Part shown: positions 8,314 to 17,710 of the stretch, in pieces
Layout: each line of letters opens with the position of its first letter
Position numbering within the stretch: the stretch's first letter is position 1
Made by a program: the position numbers and the translations under genes
Source: Lachnospiraceae bacterium
GTDB lineage: Bacteria; Bacillota; Clostridia; Lachnospirales; Lachnospiraceae
DNA: 64,000 nt
Reading direction: 5' to 3'
Assembly: GCA_017615545.1 (NCBI GenBank)
Contig: JAFZZY010000007.1
Coordinates: forward strand, 96,720-160,719
The notes under the pieces: generated by a model
What the model was told of the DNA's origin: nothing
Seen by the model: only the letters and a program-made list of their open reading frames with translations
Databases searched by the model: none

Positions 8314-8877
8314 TTATTCTTTCACGGCCGGCCGAAAAATGATATGTCGGTTCGTCTTGTAGTTTTTCTCTTTTACGGTTTCATATCCGAGTTCTTCCAC
8401 GTAGGAAAAGTCGGTAGCGAGCGAAGCCTCGACGATGATCCAGGTGTCATCCTTTAACAGGACTCCGTCTGCCAGGATCTCGAGTACTTTCTTCTCGTAC
8501 TCATGATCGTAGGGCGGATCCATGAAGATAAAATCGAATTTACGTCCTTCGCTCTTTAAGCGGATCAGCTCGGTGAACACATCGCCGCGGACCAGCCGCG
8601 CTTTATCCACCAGTTTGGTGAACTTCAGGTTCTCCACGATGCACTTCTGCGCTTCCGCCTTCTGCTCGATGAAATAACAGTTTCGGGCACCGCGGCTGAG
8701 CGCCTCGATCCCGATGGCGCCGCTGCCTGCGAACAGATCCAGAAAATCCGAACCCGCCAGGTACGGCTGCAATATATTAAACAAGGTCTCCTTCGTCCGG
8801 TCGATCGTCGGCCGGGTTTCCAAGCCCTCCGGAGCCTTCAGCGGCAAATGTCTTGCCGTTCCCGCGATCACTCTCAT
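8314..8877 (-). CDS. rsmD: 16S rRNA (guanine(966)-N(2))-methyltransferase RsmD
   Basis: A 187-residue SAM-dependent methyltransferase. It opens with [16 protein letters not shown] and has the SAM motif [19 protein letters not shown] and the N6/N2-methyltransferase catalytic motif DPPY ([13 protein letters not shown]). It methylates N2 of G966 in 16S rRNA during 30S assembly. It is 12 bp downstream of the flippase gene and 11 bp upstream of coaD, so the three genes are probably co-transcribed. Confidence 0.96.
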   Translation of the reverse strand: MRVIAGTARHLPLKAPEGLETRPTIDRTKETLFNILQPYLAGSDFLDLFAGSGAIGIEALSRGARNCYFIEQKAEAQKCIVENLKFTKLVDKARLVRGDVFTELIRLKSEGRKFDFIFMDPPYDHEYEKKVLEILADGVLLKDDTWIIVEASLATDFSYVEELGYETVKEKNYKTNRHIIFRPAVKE

Positions 8878-8889
8878 GATACTCTCCTT

Positions 8890-10566
8890 TTACAGTAGGT
8901 GCAGTTTTCTTCCAAGTCGCTCAATGCGTTTACCCATCGGAAGATCTGCATATTCATTCTCATTGACCACATGCATCTTCAGTACGATGATCAGGTAGGC
9001 CAGCATGCCGATGAAGATCGAAAGAAGTAAGGCAACGATCCTCGGCAAAACCTTTTGAATTCCAATATAGGAAAAATAAACGAGAACGCCCATGATCAGC
9101 GAAGCGACCAATGGGAAGATATAGGTCTGTTTGATCACATTCGCAGAGATCGGACGGTTGTGATACATGATCCTTCGAATGTCTATGAGGTTCAGTGCGC
9201 TCACGATCAGGCCAAACACCATGTATGAGATCACGACAGCATACTCATCCAGTTCGAACACCTTGATCAGGACTACCAGAAGTCCCGTGTGGATGACCAG
9301 GGCAATGATCGAGTTTTTGATTGGGATCGACATGCGTCCCAGACCATGCAGGATCGCGTTTGTGATGGATGCCGCGGAAAATGCGACGATCGCCGCGCAA
9401 CCATATACGATCAGTTTGGATGCATTACTCGCGTCCTTCGGGAACAATATGCGGATGATCGGTGTCGCAAGAACTGCCATGCCGATCATGCAAGGAAACG
9501 AGATCATCAGGGTGAACTTCTTTACGATATTTATGCGATGCGTCGCTTCCTCCATGTTCTTTACGGACGATGCCTGCGCGATGGCCGGGATCGCCGAGGA
9601 CGAAAGCGCCGTAGCAAATGCGATCGGGATGTTTACCAGAAGAAGGTATTTGCCTGAGAAAACACCCCATTTGCTGGCGATGATCTCGTCGGTCACTGCA
9701 CGTGCATGAAGCAACTGTGACATCAGGATATTATCAAGGAAATTGACCAGATTGAAGATGATGGCGCTGACCGTGATCGGCATCAACGTCAGCAATATCA
9801 AGCGACTTGCGTTCGAACGGTTTAAAGTACGGTTCTTACTCTCCCGCTCACAGAGTTTGCGGAACGAAGGGTAATAAGCGCGCAGGAACAAAAGCAAGAC
9901 GATGAGACCTGCAACTGCACCGGCCAGTGTGCCGAGGGTACCGCCGGCTGCGCCGCCGGCTGCGGCATAGGAACCGTTGGTGTTCTGAAGCACCAGGTCG
10001 GTCTTATGTCCTTCTTTCGCCAGAAGTACAACGCCGATGATACTAACGACAGCGTTGACGATCTGCTCGACGATCTGTGAGATCGCCGTAATGACCATTG
10101 TGCCGAAGCCCTGGAAGAAACCTCGAAGGGCGCTCAAAAAACTGACTACGAAGACCGTAGGAGCCAGGATCTGGATAGAACGTTTCGCCAGCGGCATGGA
10201 AAACCAGTCGGCGAACCTTCCCGCTTCCAGATACAACAAAACGGAAAATATAAGTCCGAATAAAAACGAAATGAAAACGGCACAGAAAAAGAGCATGCGC
10301 GCGTTCTTATACTGACGCTTTGCGATCCGCTGCGAGATCAGTCGCGAGATCGCCTGCGGCATGCTGTACGAAGAAAGCAACAATACGATGTTGTAGATCT
10401 GAAAAGCAGACGAATAATAACCATTGCCCTCATCTCCGATGATGTTCGTCATAGGTATGCGGTAAACGATACCGATCAGACGCACGAAGATGCCGGCAAA
10501 GGCCAATATCGTCCCCTGCACCAACATGTTGTTTTCTGCTGATTTCTGCTTAGCCATGTTACTCAT
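8890..10566 (-). CDS. MOP-superfamily polysaccharide/lipid flippase (SpoVB/MurJ-like)
   Basis: A 558-residue integral membrane protein with about 14 hydrophobic helices. It has the polysaccharide-synthase/MVF fold: an N-terminal GTILAFAGIFVRLIGIVYRIPM helix and the conserved GDEGNGYYSSAFQIY loop. Relatives move lipid-linked precursors such as lipid II across the membrane (MurJ/Amj role) or act in spore cortex synthesis (SpoVB). The sequence does not decide between these. ATG 10564-10566 and ATG 10555-10557 are both possible starts, and a GGATGAG site favours the second. It follows ybeY by 16 bp. Confidence 0.88.
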   Translation of the reverse strand: MSNMAKQKSAENNMLVQGTILAFAGIFVRLIGIVYRIPMTNIIGDEGNGYYSSAFQIYNIVLLLSSYSMPQAISRLISQRIAKRQYKNARMLFFCAVFISFLFGLIFSVLLYLEAGRFADWFSMPLAKRSIQILAPTVFVVSFLSALRGFFQGFGTMVITAISQIVEQIVNAVVSIIGVVLLAKEGHKTDLVLQNTNGSYAAAGGAAGGTLGTLAGAVAGLIVLLLFLRAYYPSFRKLCERESKNRTLNRSNASRLILLTLMPITVSAIIFNLVNFLDNILMSQLLHARAVTDEIIASKWGVFSGKYLLLVNIPIAFATALSSSAIPAIAQASSVKNMEEATHRINIVKKFTLMISFPCMIGMAVLATPIIRILFPKDASNASKLIVYGCAAIVAFSAASITNAILHGLGRMSIPIKNSIIALVIHTGLLVVLIKVFELDEYAVVISYMVFGLIVSALNLIDIRRIMYHNRPISANVIKQTYIFPLVASLIMGVLVYFSYIGIQKVLPRIVALLLSIFIGMLAYLIIVLKMHVVNENEYADLPMGKRIERLGRKLHLL

Positions 10567-10582
10567 CCATTCCCGACGCGGT

Positions 10583-11095
10583 TCAGTCGGCTGAATCGCG
10601 TGTAATTCCGATCCTCTCTAAGATCGCTTCCTGGCGCTCTTCCATCACGCGCCGTTCTTCCTCTTCCATGTGGTCGTACCCCATAAGGTGCAGCATGCTG
10701 TGGGCCACCAAAAACGCGAGTTCGCGTCGCACACTGTGGCCGTATTCCTTCGCCTGGGCGAATACATGCTCGACCGAGATCATGATATCGCCGAGCATCA
10801 GCTCGCCGGTATCCGGATGGAAGCAATCTCCCTGCTCTTCGATGTTCGAAAAATCAGCCGGAGCATCGAAGAAGCAATTGGGAAAGGAAAGGACGTCGGT
10901 CGCCTTATCCATTCCCCGGGTCTCTTTATTCACTTCATGTATATCTTCATCATCGGTCAATACGACCTCGATATACACGTCATACTCGCAGTTTTCATAG
11001 TCCAGCGCGGACACGATCGTTTTCTCGATCACCTCGCGGGCATCAAAGGGAAATGCGCTCTCATCGGCGCGTTCATAAGAAATATCTACTGTCAT
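10583..11095 (-). CDS. ybeY: rRNA maturation endoribonuclease YbeY
   Basis: A 170-residue metalloprotein. The zinc-binding signature reads HSMLHLMGYDH, the family H-x3-H-x5-H pattern, within AFLVAHSMLHLMGYDHMEE. The N-terminal RGMDKATDVLSFP segment is also diagnostic. YbeY acts in 16S rRNA 3'-end maturation and late ribosome quality control. It overlaps phoH by 4 bp (ATGA), the conserved phoH-ybeY coupling. Confidence 0.96.
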   Translation of the reverse strand: MTVDISYERADESAFPFDAREVIEKTIVSALDYENCEYDVYIEVVLTDDEDIHEVNKETRGMDKATDVLSFPNCFFDAPADFSNIEEQGDCFHPDTGELMLGDIMISVEHVFAQAKEYGHSVRRELAFLVAHSMLHLMGYDHMEEEERRVMEERQEAILERIGITRDSAD

Positions 11096-12087
11096 TCTTT
11101 CGTACGATTCCTTCTCGTTTGCGTTTTGGACTGTGACTTCTCAAATTCTTCATAGGCTTCGACGATCCGCTGTACCAGAGGATGACGCACAACGTCCTGG
11201 TTCGTCAGTTCGCAGATCGAAATGCCTTCGACCCTGCCCAGGATGCGCAGCGCCACGTCGAGGCCGGAAACCTCTCCTACGGGCAGGTCCTTCTGCGTGC
11301 GGTCACCGGTAACGATGACCTTCGAACCGAAACCGATACGCGTGAGGAACATCTTCATCTGCGCAGGTGTCGTGTTCTGGGCTTCATCCAGGATGATGTA
11401 GGCATTGTCCAGGGTACGACCGCGCATGTAAGCAAGCGGCGCGACCTCGATCAGGCCTTTTTCCATGTTATGGGCAAATGCATCCGCGCCCATGATCTGA
11501 TATAAAGCGTCATAAAGCGGACGCAGGTACGGATCGACCTTTTGCTGCAGATCGCCGGGCAGGAAGCCGAGTTTCTCGCCTGCTTCGATCGCGGGACGTG
11601 TCAGGATGATTCGACCGACCTCGCCTTCTTTAAATGCGCTGATCGCCATGGCCATAGCCAGGTAGGTCTTACCGGTTCCGGCAGGTCCTACACCGAACAC
11701 GATCATGTTCTTACGAATGCTGTCCACGTATTTCTGCTGGCCCAGCGTCTTCGGCTTGATCGGTTTTCCAGCGATGGTGCGCGCAATAATATCGGTGTCC
11801 ATGTCCAGCATCTTCGCCTCGTCGTTGTGTGGCGCGAGGGACAGCGCATAATCGACGTTCTGCTCGGTCACGACATTGCCCCGTTTTGCGAGTTCCGCCA
11901 GAGTCCCAAGCACACGAAGCGCGTGGTCGATCTGTTCTTCCGGACCGATCACTTTCACCTCGTCATCGCGCGCCACGATGCTGACATTCAGTTTTTTCTC
12001 TATCTTCTTAGCGAAAACATCGAACTGGCCGAACACGTTCTGTTGCTGGTCGGTCGGTATCGGAAGTTTCTTGGAAATGATCCCCAT
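11092..12087 (-). CDS. phoH: PhoH-family ATPase
   Basis: A 331-residue protein with an N-terminal KH-like region (about residues 15-90) and a P-loop ATPase domain. Walker A is GPAGTGKTYLAMA, Walker B is ILDEAQNTTPAQM, and sensor motif VTGDRTQKDLP is present. PhoH/PhoL proteins bind RNA and are tied to RNA processing with YbeY. Their precise activity is not settled. ACAGGAG sits 7 bp before the start. A weak -10 (TAAAAT) about 45 bp upstream could be its own promoter, downstream of the rpsU terminator. Confidence 0.94.
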   Translation of the reverse strand: MGIISKKLPIPTDQQQNVFGQFDVFAKKIEKKLNVSIVARDDEVKVIGPEEQIDHALRVLGTLAELAKRGNVVTEQNVDYALSLAPHNDEAKMLDMDTDIIARTIAGKPIKPKTLGQQKYVDSIRKNMIVFGVGPAGTGKTYLAMAMAISAFKEGEVGRIILTRPAIEAGEKLGFLPGDLQQKVDPYLRPLYDALYQIMGADAFAHNMEKGLIEVAPLAYMRGRTLDNAYIILDEAQNTTPAQMKMFLTRIGFGSKVIVTGDRTQKDLPVGEVSGLDVALRILGRVEGISICELTNQDVVRHPLVQRIVEAYEEFEKSQSKTQTRRNRTKE

Positions 12088-12165
12088 GTAAAATCTCCTG
12101 TGATTATCTTAGGTTCATTCTGTTATTTTACCATTAAACCCATGGTTTTGTATACTGTTTTTCAT

Positions 12166-12200
12166 AAAAATCCCCCGACAAAACCTAAATTCTGTCGGGG
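12166..12200 (-). terminator. Intrinsic terminator after rpsU
   Basis: The minus strand reads CCCCGACA, a 12-nt loop, then TGTCGGGG followed by GATTTTTAT. The arms are 12193-12200 and 12173-12180. It separates rpsU from phoH. Confidence 0.9.
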
Positions 12201-12268
12201 TCATTATGATCTGTATTTCATACTCGGATGAAATACTGTAGATTGTCGTACTTACTATATCCGGAGAA

Positions 12269-12445
12269 TTAGTTATACTTACGCTTTCTGGCAGCTTCGG
12301 ACTTCTTCTTACGTCTTACGCTGGGCTTCTCGTAATGTTCTCTCTTGCGAATCTCCTGCTGGATGCCGGCCTTTGCGCAATTTCTCTTAAAACGACGTAA
12401 TGCACTATCCAAGCTCTCGTTCTCTTTAACGATTACGTTTGACAT
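12269..12445 (-). CDS. rpsU: 30S ribosomal protein S21
   Basis: A 58-residue basic protein starting [10 protein letters not shown] and ending [13 protein letters not shown]21 is the small 30S protein near the mRNA exit and anti-SD region. The middle ([15 protein letters not shown]) matches the family closely. The start ATG 12443-12445 is preceded by a long purine-rich site (GGAGGGAGG). It has its own promoter (12510-12537) and terminator, so it is a single-gene transcript. Confidence 0.97.
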   Translation of the reverse strand: MSNVIVKENESLDSALRRFKRNCAKAGIQQEIRKREHYEKPSVRRKKKSEAARKRKYN

Positions 12446-12509
12446 TCTTCACCTGACCTCCCTCCGGTAGTGAATTAGAAATACCTCTCGGTAATTTCGC
12501 ACGCTATAC

Positions 12510-12537
12510 ATTATATCATATTTTGCGGCCACGTCAA
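12510..12537 (-). promoter_or_regulatory. SigA-type promoter of rpsU
   Basis: On the minus strand TTGACG (12532-12537), a 16 bp spacer and a perfect TATAAT (12510-12515). It lies in the short gap between alaS and rpsU. Confidence 0.88.
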
Positions 12538-12551
12538 CCACTTTTTGAAAA

Positions 12552-15194
12552 TTATTTGATCTGGTCTTCCAAAGCCGCCTTTACAGCGTTCAGAGCGTCC
12601 TTGATACCGGCTGCGTTTTTACCGCCGGCCTGCGCCATATTCGGACGTCCGCCGCCGCCACCGCCTACGAAACCAGCGATCGCTTTGATCAGGTTTCCTG
12701 CATGTGCGCCTGCCTTCATGGCAGCATCAGTAGCCATGGAGATCAAGTTGACCTTACCACCCTCAACGGCACTGGCGATAACTACAACGCCTTCACCGAT
12801 CTTATCCTTCAGGTTATCGCCGAGGTTACGAAGTTCGTTCATATCCACGCCGTCAACGTTGATCGCCAGGAGCTTCACGCCCTTGACTTCCGTTACCTGA
12901 TCCATAACATCGCCCATCGCATTGTTTGCAAGTTTGCTCTTCAGGCTCTCATTTTCCGAACGAAGCGCACGGATCTCTTCCTGCATCGCCTCGATACGGC
13001 CGATCAGGTTCGCCGGGGAGGTCTTCGCAGCTGCAGCAGCTTCCTTCAGAGCCTTCTCCTGCTCCTGATAATATTTCATCAGTCCGTTGCCGGTCAATGC
13101 TTCGATACGGCGAACGCCCGCAGCAACGCCCTGCTCGGAAATGATCTTAAACGAATTGATCACGGAAGTATTCGATACGTGAGTACCGCCGCAGAACTCT
13201 ACGGAGAAATCTCCCATGGATACGACACGTACGATCTCGCCGTATTTCTCGCCGAAGAGCATCATTGCCCCGATCTTACGTGCCTCATCGATCGGCATTT
13301 CACGGGTAACGACCTGGATCGCTTCTGCGATCTTCTCGTTAACGATCTTCTCGACCTTAGCGATCTCTTCCTCAGTCATGGCTGAGAAGTGCGTGAAGTC
13401 GAAACGAAGACGATCTTCGCCGACCAAAGAACCGGCCTGCGCAACGTGACTGCCCAGAACCATCTGCAATGCCTTCTGGAGCAAATGCGTAGCACTGTGG
13501 TTATTACATGTATCGAGACGACGCTGTACATCGATCTTCATGGAAGCGGTATCGCCGACCTTGATCATGCCCTTGGTGACCTTACCAACATGGCCGATCT
13601 TCTCGCCCTGCAGCTGGATGGTCTCCTCAACAACAAACTCACCGTCTGCTGTAGTGATCACACCGGTATCACCGATCTGGCCACCCTTGGTAGCGTAGAA
13701 AGGCGTCTGATCCATGATGATCGTGCCTTCCTGCCCGTCGGTCAATGCTTCTACGATCTCTTCTTCGGTCGTCAAAGCGAGAACCTTACCCTCAGCCTCA
13801 GTCTTATCGTATCCGATGAACTTCGAGGTGATCGCAGGATCGAGGGACTGGTAGATGGTAACATCTGCACCAAGAAGGTTGGTCTTCTTATGAGCGGCAC
13901 GTGCCTTATCCTTCTGCTCCTTCATGCAGGCATTGAAGCCTTCCTCATCCACGATGAAGCCCTTCTCCTCGAGGATCTCCTTTGTGAGATCGATCGGGAA
14001 TCCATAGGTGTCATAAAGTTTGAAGGTGTTCTCGCCGGAGAGGGTCTTCTCTCCGTTCTTATTCATCTCGTCTTCCATCTCAGCGAGGATGGTCAGTCCG
14101 AGGTCAATGGTCTTATTGAACTTATTCTCTTCTTCGGTCAGTACCTTGAAGATCATATCCTTACGCTCTTCCAGTTCCGGATATCCGTCCTTAGAAAGTG
14201 CGATAACGGTCTTGGAAAGCTCTGCCAGGAAAGTTCCCTGGATGCCGAGCAAACGTCCGTGACGGGCCGCACGACGAAGCAGACGGCGAAGCACGTAGCC
14301 GCGACCTTCGTTCGAAGGCATGATACCATCGGAGATCATGAAGGAACAGGAACGAATGTGGTCTGCAACGATACGCAGGGAAACGTCCTTCTTCGGATCC
14401 TCGAGATACTTGATGCCGCAAAGCTCGCTGATACGGTCGAGCAGGTTTTTGATCGTGTCTACGGAGAAGATGGAATCTACATCCTGTACGACAACGGCCA
14501 GACGCTCCAGGCCCATACCTGTATCGATGTTCTTCTGCGCCAGTTCGGTGTAATTGCCCTTACCGTCGTTGTTGAACTGTGAAAATACGTTATTCCAAAC
14601 CTCGATGAAACGGTCGCATTCGCAACCTACTTTACAATCGGGCTTTCCGCAGCCGTATTTCTCACCGCGGTCATAGTAGATCTCGGAGCAGGGACCGCAA
14701 GGGCCTTCACCGTGCTCCCAGAAGTTATCTTCCTTACCAAAACGGAAAATGCGATCCGCAGGGATGCCGATCTCTTTATTCCAAATGTCGAAAGCCTCAT
14801 CATCATCCACGTAGATAGACGGATACAGACGGTTCGGATCGAGGCCGACGGTCTGTGTCAGGAACTCCCAGGACCACGCGATCGCTTCGTGCTTGAAGTA
14901 ATCACCGAAAGAGAAGTTACCGAGCATCTCGAAGAACGTACCGTGACGCGCGGTCTTACCGATGTTGTCGATATCGGGTGTACGGATACACTTCTGACAT
15001 GTGGTCACACGACGTCTCGGCGGGATCTCCTGTCCCGTAAAATAGGGCTTCAACGGCGCCATACCGGAATTGATGATCAAAAGGCTCTTGTCGTTGTGCG
15101 GAACAAGAGAAAAGCTTTTCATAACAAGATGGCCTTTGTTTTCGAAGAACTTCAAAAACATCTGCCGCAGTTCATTTACACCATACTTTTCCAT
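12552..15194 (-). CDS. alaS: Alanyl-tRNA synthetase
   Basis: An 880-residue enzyme of full length. It charges tRNA-Ala with alanine in the cytosol. Class II catalytic motifs are present in the N-terminal half (GMAPLKPYFTGQEIPPRRRV; GTFFEMLGNFSFGDYFK). The editing domain has the HSATHLLQKALQ zinc motif and the distal CGGTHV motif. The C-Ala/DHHA1 domain is present with the Gly-rich GFVGGGGGGRPNMAQAGG block near the end. The start ATG 15192-15194 lies 21 bp after the 44-residue membrane protein gene. Confidence 0.98.
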   Translation of the reverse strand: MEKYGVNELRQMFLKFFENKGHLVMKSFSLVPHNDKSLLIINSGMAPLKPYFTGQEIPPRRRVTTCQKCIRTPDIDNIGKTARHGTFFEMLGNFSFGDYFKHEAIAWSWEFLTQTVGLDPNRLYPSIYVDDDEAFDIWNKEIGIPADRIFRFGKEDNFWEHGEGPCGPCSEIYYDRGEKYGCGKPDCKVGCECDRFIEVWNNVFSQFNNDGKGNYTELAQKNIDTGMGLERLAVVVQDVDSIFSVDTIKNLLDRISELCGIKYLEDPKKDVSLRIVADHIRSCSFMISDGIMPSNEGRGYVLRRLLRRAARHGRLLGIQGTFLAELSKTVIALSKDGYPELEERKDMIFKVLTEEENKFNKTIDLGLTILAEMEDEMNKNGEKTLSGENTFKLYDTYGFPIDLTKEILEEKGFIVDEEGFNACMKEQKDKARAAHKKTNLLGADVTIYQSLDPAITSKFIGYDKTEAEGKVLALTTEEEIVEALTDGQEGTIIMDQTPFYATKGGQIGDTGVITTADGEFVVEETIQLQGEKIGHVGKVTKGMIKVGDTASMKIDVQRRLDTCNNHSATHLLQKALQMVLGSHVAQAGSLVGEDRLRFDFTHFSAMTEEEIAKVEKIVNEKIAEAIQVVTREMPIDEARKIGAMMLFGEKYGEIVRVVSMGDFSVEFCGGTHVSNTSVINSFKIISEQGVAAGVRRIEALTGNGLMKYYQEQEKALKEAAAAAKTSPANLIGRIEAMQEEIRALRSENESLKSKLANNAMGDVMDQVTEVKGVKLLAINVDGVDMNELRNLGDNLKDKIGEGVVVIASAVEGGKVNLISMATDAAMKAGAHAGNLIKAIAGFVGGGGGGRPNMAQAGGKNAAGIKDALNAVKAALEDQIK

Positions 15195-15215
15195 GATTGT
15201 TACTCCTGAATATAA

Positions 15216-15350
15216 TTACTTCTCGTCGGTCTTTGCTTTATCTTTATGCATACGAAATTTCGATCCGCAGATCGCGCCGGCGACTGCAACGCCGATCAAA
15301 ACGATATACTTGCAAAACTCTACGAAAAATTCGTTCCAGAAAGCGCTCAT
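15216..15350 (-). CDS. 44-residue single-pass membrane protein
   Basis: A short frame, ATG 15348-15350 to TAA 15216-15218, with a good GGTGGAG site 4-5 bp before the ATG. The protein has an amphipathic start (MSAFWNEFFVEFCKY), one hydrophobic helix of about 18 residues (IVLIGVAVAGAICG) and a basic, hydrophilic tail. Small proteins of this design, often with wrong names, are common near alaS in Lachnospiraceae. The function is unknown. A promoter lies just upstream and alaS follows, so it may be the first gene of the alaS transcript. Confidence 0.72.
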   Translation of the reverse strand: MSAFWNEFFVEFCKYIVLIGVAVAGAICGSKFRMHKDKAKTDEK

Positions 15351-15432
15351 GCACTCCACCGTCCTCTCGTTGATATATAAGCATTATGCCGAAGTCAGAC
15401 TCTGTCTGTCCGGCTATGAAGTTCATCCATAA

Positions 15433-15461
15433 ATACTAGCACAGTATTCTTTAAAATGCAA
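15433..15461 (-). promoter_or_regulatory. SigA-type promoter for the small membrane protein and alaS
   Basis: On the minus strand TTGCAT (15456-15461), a 17 bp spacer and TAGTAT (15433-15438). The -35 overlaps the last codons of rnhA. The leader contains an imperfect inverted repeat (about 15399-15425) without a U-tract. Confidence 0.7.
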
Positions 15462-15963
15462 GTGTTATTTGGCCGTCGTCCGTCGGGTCTGCGGGAATAT
15501 CATCCAGCAGTTCCTCGCCGTCGGCTGCCGTCGTGGCCAATGTATCGCAGCGCTCGTTCAGTTCGTGCCCTGCGTGGCCTTTCACCCAGTTCCATTCGAT
15601 CTTGTGGGGCTTCGCCGCTTCCAGCAGACGCTCCCAAAGTTCGCGGTTTTTCACGGGATCCTTTTTGCTGTTTTTCCAGCCTTTTTTGATCCAGTTTTCG
15701 ATCCAGTTCTCAGTGAACGCGCGGACCAGATACTGGGAATCCGAATAAAGCGTGACTTCGCAGGGTTCGGTCAATGCTTCGAGCCCGACGATCGCTGCCA
15801 TCAGCTCCATACGGTTATTCGTCGTTTTCTTATATCCCGCCGAATACTCCCGCTCATGCAGGTTGCCCTTTCCGTCGACATATTGTACGACCGTGCCGTA
15901 GCCGCCCGGTCCTTCCGGGTTGCCGCGCGCCGCGCCGTCGGTATAGATCGTGACTTTTTTCAT
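15451..15963 (-). CDS. rnhA: Ribonuclease HI
   Basis: A 170-residue enzyme starting at ATG 15961-15963 behind AGGAGA. The open frame extends upstream, but that part has no homology. It degrades the RNA of RNA-DNA hybrids. Catalytic acids are visible in [15 protein letters not shown], NRMELMAA and [10 protein letters not shown] motifs. The late [15 protein letters not shown] block carries the histidine and last aspartate. The C-terminal 20 residues are acidic. It sits 16 bp downstream of the MutS-like gene. Confidence 0.95.
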   Translation of the reverse strand: MKKVTIYTDGAARGNPEGPGGYGTVVQYVDGKGNLHEREYSAGYKKTTNNRMELMAAIVGLEALTEPCEVTLYSDSQYLVRAFTENWIENWIKKGWKNSKKDPVKNRELWERLLEAAKPHKIEWNWVKGHAGHELNERCDTLATTAADGEELLDDIPADPTDDGQITLAF

Positions 15964-15979
15964 CCGGTCTCCTGTCCTT

Positions 15980-17710
15980 TCATCGTCTGTGCCACTCACC
16001 AGTCGCCATGTAATCCTCAGCGGTCTTCTCGGCGCTCTCGATGATCTTCTCATCGTAACCGAGGATCTTCAGCAGGCGGATCGCATTACGCGTGGTCGCA
16101 CGTCCCTTATTGAGGATATAGTCAAACGTGACATCATTGTCCGTGACCGTTTCCTTGAAATGATAGTTTTCAAAGGTATCTTCGAGCAGATAGGTCAGCT
16201 CGATGTCGTGTGTCGCGGCGAAGCAAAGGATGTTGCTTTTCGCCATATTGTACAAGATTTGCGAGGAGGCCGCCACACGCTCGATCGTGTTGGTTCCGCG
16301 CAGGACTTCGTCGACGAAACACAGCACGGGAACCTCGCCTTCGTTCGCGTCCATGATACGCTTCAGCGATTTGATCTCGACCATGTAGTAACTCTCGTTA
16401 TTCTTGAGGTTATCCTTCAGGGCCATGGACGTGTACGTACGGTAGAACCGCGTGGTAAATGCATGCGCGGGCGCTGTCGCGATCGTTTGGGACAATATCG
16501 CGCAGAGGGCGACGGTCTTGATAAAGGTCGACTTACCGGAAGCATTCGAACCGGTCAGGAGGACGCTTCGGTCAACGTCGATATTGTTGGCGACGGGCTC
16601 GGCAAGCAGCGGATGATAGCCATCCTGCATGCGGATCACGAGCTCAGGGCCGCTGACAAATTCAGGTTCTGCATAAAAAGGCAAGGATCTGCGGTAAGAA
16701 GCGACCGCGATGGCGCTCTCCAGATAACCGATGCCGCTCAGCAGAGCTTCGATATCTTCGGCATGGCCCTTCACCAGGGAAAGCACACTCTTAAACTGGA
16801 TAAGGTCAATGTGTGTAATGAGGCGAACATAATCCAGGATCGCCTCAGCGATATTACCACCGGAACCATTGCCCGTACCGATCAGTTTCGCCTTCGAAAC
16901 GACCTTCTCGAGCGGTTTAGCGTGTTTCTCGAGTTCGTCAAGATACGTTCGGATCTTCGGATCCATGCCTTCCAGCTTCGCCAGTTCGGAAGCATTGCTC
17001 GCGAGGCGCACCAGATAGCCGACGCAGGTGAAATAGGATTCGTAAACTGCTTTCTCGGAATAGTACTTGATGATGTTAAAGGTGATCACACCCAAGATAA
17101 ACAAGAGACCGATCTTCGGAACGATGATAAAACCGATGATCGATGCGATCAGCAGGATGTTGCACAGATAGTCGATCGCTTTACTGCCCTCCTCCAGTTC
17201 CTGAAACGAGGAAATGTAGTTTGAAAGGGACAGTTTGAGCGTGTGACCGATCGCGTGAAAACGTTCCTGCATGTGGATGCGCTGGTCCTCGTTTTCATCC
17301 ATGATGTGGACCACGGAATTGAACTCTTCCACCTCTTCGAGTTTCTCTGAGGGAGTCCGCAATTTGTAGTACAGATACTCTTCACCCGCGGAGGACTGCG
17401 TCGTGTTCATGAGGGCGAACATGCGGTCCATCTCCAGATCATTCCAGGTGATATCGTCAACGACAGGCTTTCCCTCTTTGTGGTTATTGTAATAAAACGC
17501 GATGTTGTCCAGTTCGGTCGGCTCGTACTGACGCTCGCTGGGATTGCCATATTGCGCCTTCAGTTTCGCGATGAGCTTCGTTTTGTTGGTCTTCGTCTGC
17601 TTAATGCCCAGGTAGGCCAGATAAGCGACCAGGACAATGACCGCAGCTAAGATAATATATTTCATGCTGTCATCTTTTTCCGCGGTCAGACTCAGTATAT
17701 AACGGGTCAT
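15980..17710 (-). CDS. Membrane-anchored MutS-like ATPase
   Basis: A 576-residue protein. The start ATG overlaps the upstream stop as ATGA, with AGAGGA 8 bp before it. There is an N-terminal hydrophobic helix (about residues 16-34) and a second hydrophobic hairpin (about 183-215). A MutS-type lever region and a C-terminal MutS domain V ATPase follow. Walker A is [13 protein letters not shown] (Lys393), Walker B is [13 protein letters not shown], and the signature region is [10 protein letters not shown]. It lacks the mismatch-binding domain I (Phe-x-Glu) and the Smr domain of MutS2, so canonical mismatch repair is unlikely. This family is widespread in Firmicutes and uncharacterised. Confidence 0.88.
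   Translation of the reverse strand: MTRYILSLTAEKDDSMKYIILAAVIVLVAYLAYLGIKQTKTNKTKLIAKLKAQYGNPSERQYEPTELDNIAFYYNNHKEGKPVVDDITWNDLEMDRMFALMNTTQSSAGEEYLYYKLRTPSEKLEEVEEFNSVVHIMDENEDQRIHMQERFHAIGHTLKLSLSNYISSFQELEEGSKAIDYLCNILLIASIIGFIIVPKIGLLFILGVITFNIIKYYSEKAVYESYFTCVGYLVRLASNASELAKLEGMDPKIRTYLDELEKHAKPLEKVVSKAKLIGTGNGSGGNIAEAILDYVRLITHIDLIQFKSVLSLVKGHAEDIEALLSGIGYLESAIAVASYRRSLPFYAEPEFVSGPELVIRMQDGYHPLLAEPVANNIDVDRSVLLTGSNASGKSTFIKTVALCAILSQTIATAPAHAFTTRFYRTYTSMALKDNLKNNESYYMVEIKSLKRIMDANEGEVPVLCFVDEVLRGTNTIERVAASSQILYNMAKSNILCFAATHDIELTYLLEDTFENYHFKETVTDNDVTFDYILNKGRATTRNAIRLLKILGYDEKIIESAEKTAEDYMATGEWHRR

Noticed and set aside
12088..12270. Possible riboswitch between phoH and rpsU
   Set aside because: The only clear structure is the rpsU terminator; no conserved aptamer pattern is seen.
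13389..14582. Long plus-strand frames (up to about 430 codons) opposite alaS, mutS-like, GH2, ffh and ilvA genes
   Set aside because: They are complementary-strand shadows of well-supported genes, lack ribosome sites and homology, and have the Arg/His/Leu-rich composition of antisense frames.
15399..15425. Terminator between rnhA and the small membrane protein
   Set aside because: The inverted repeat is imperfect and lacks a T-run on either strand.
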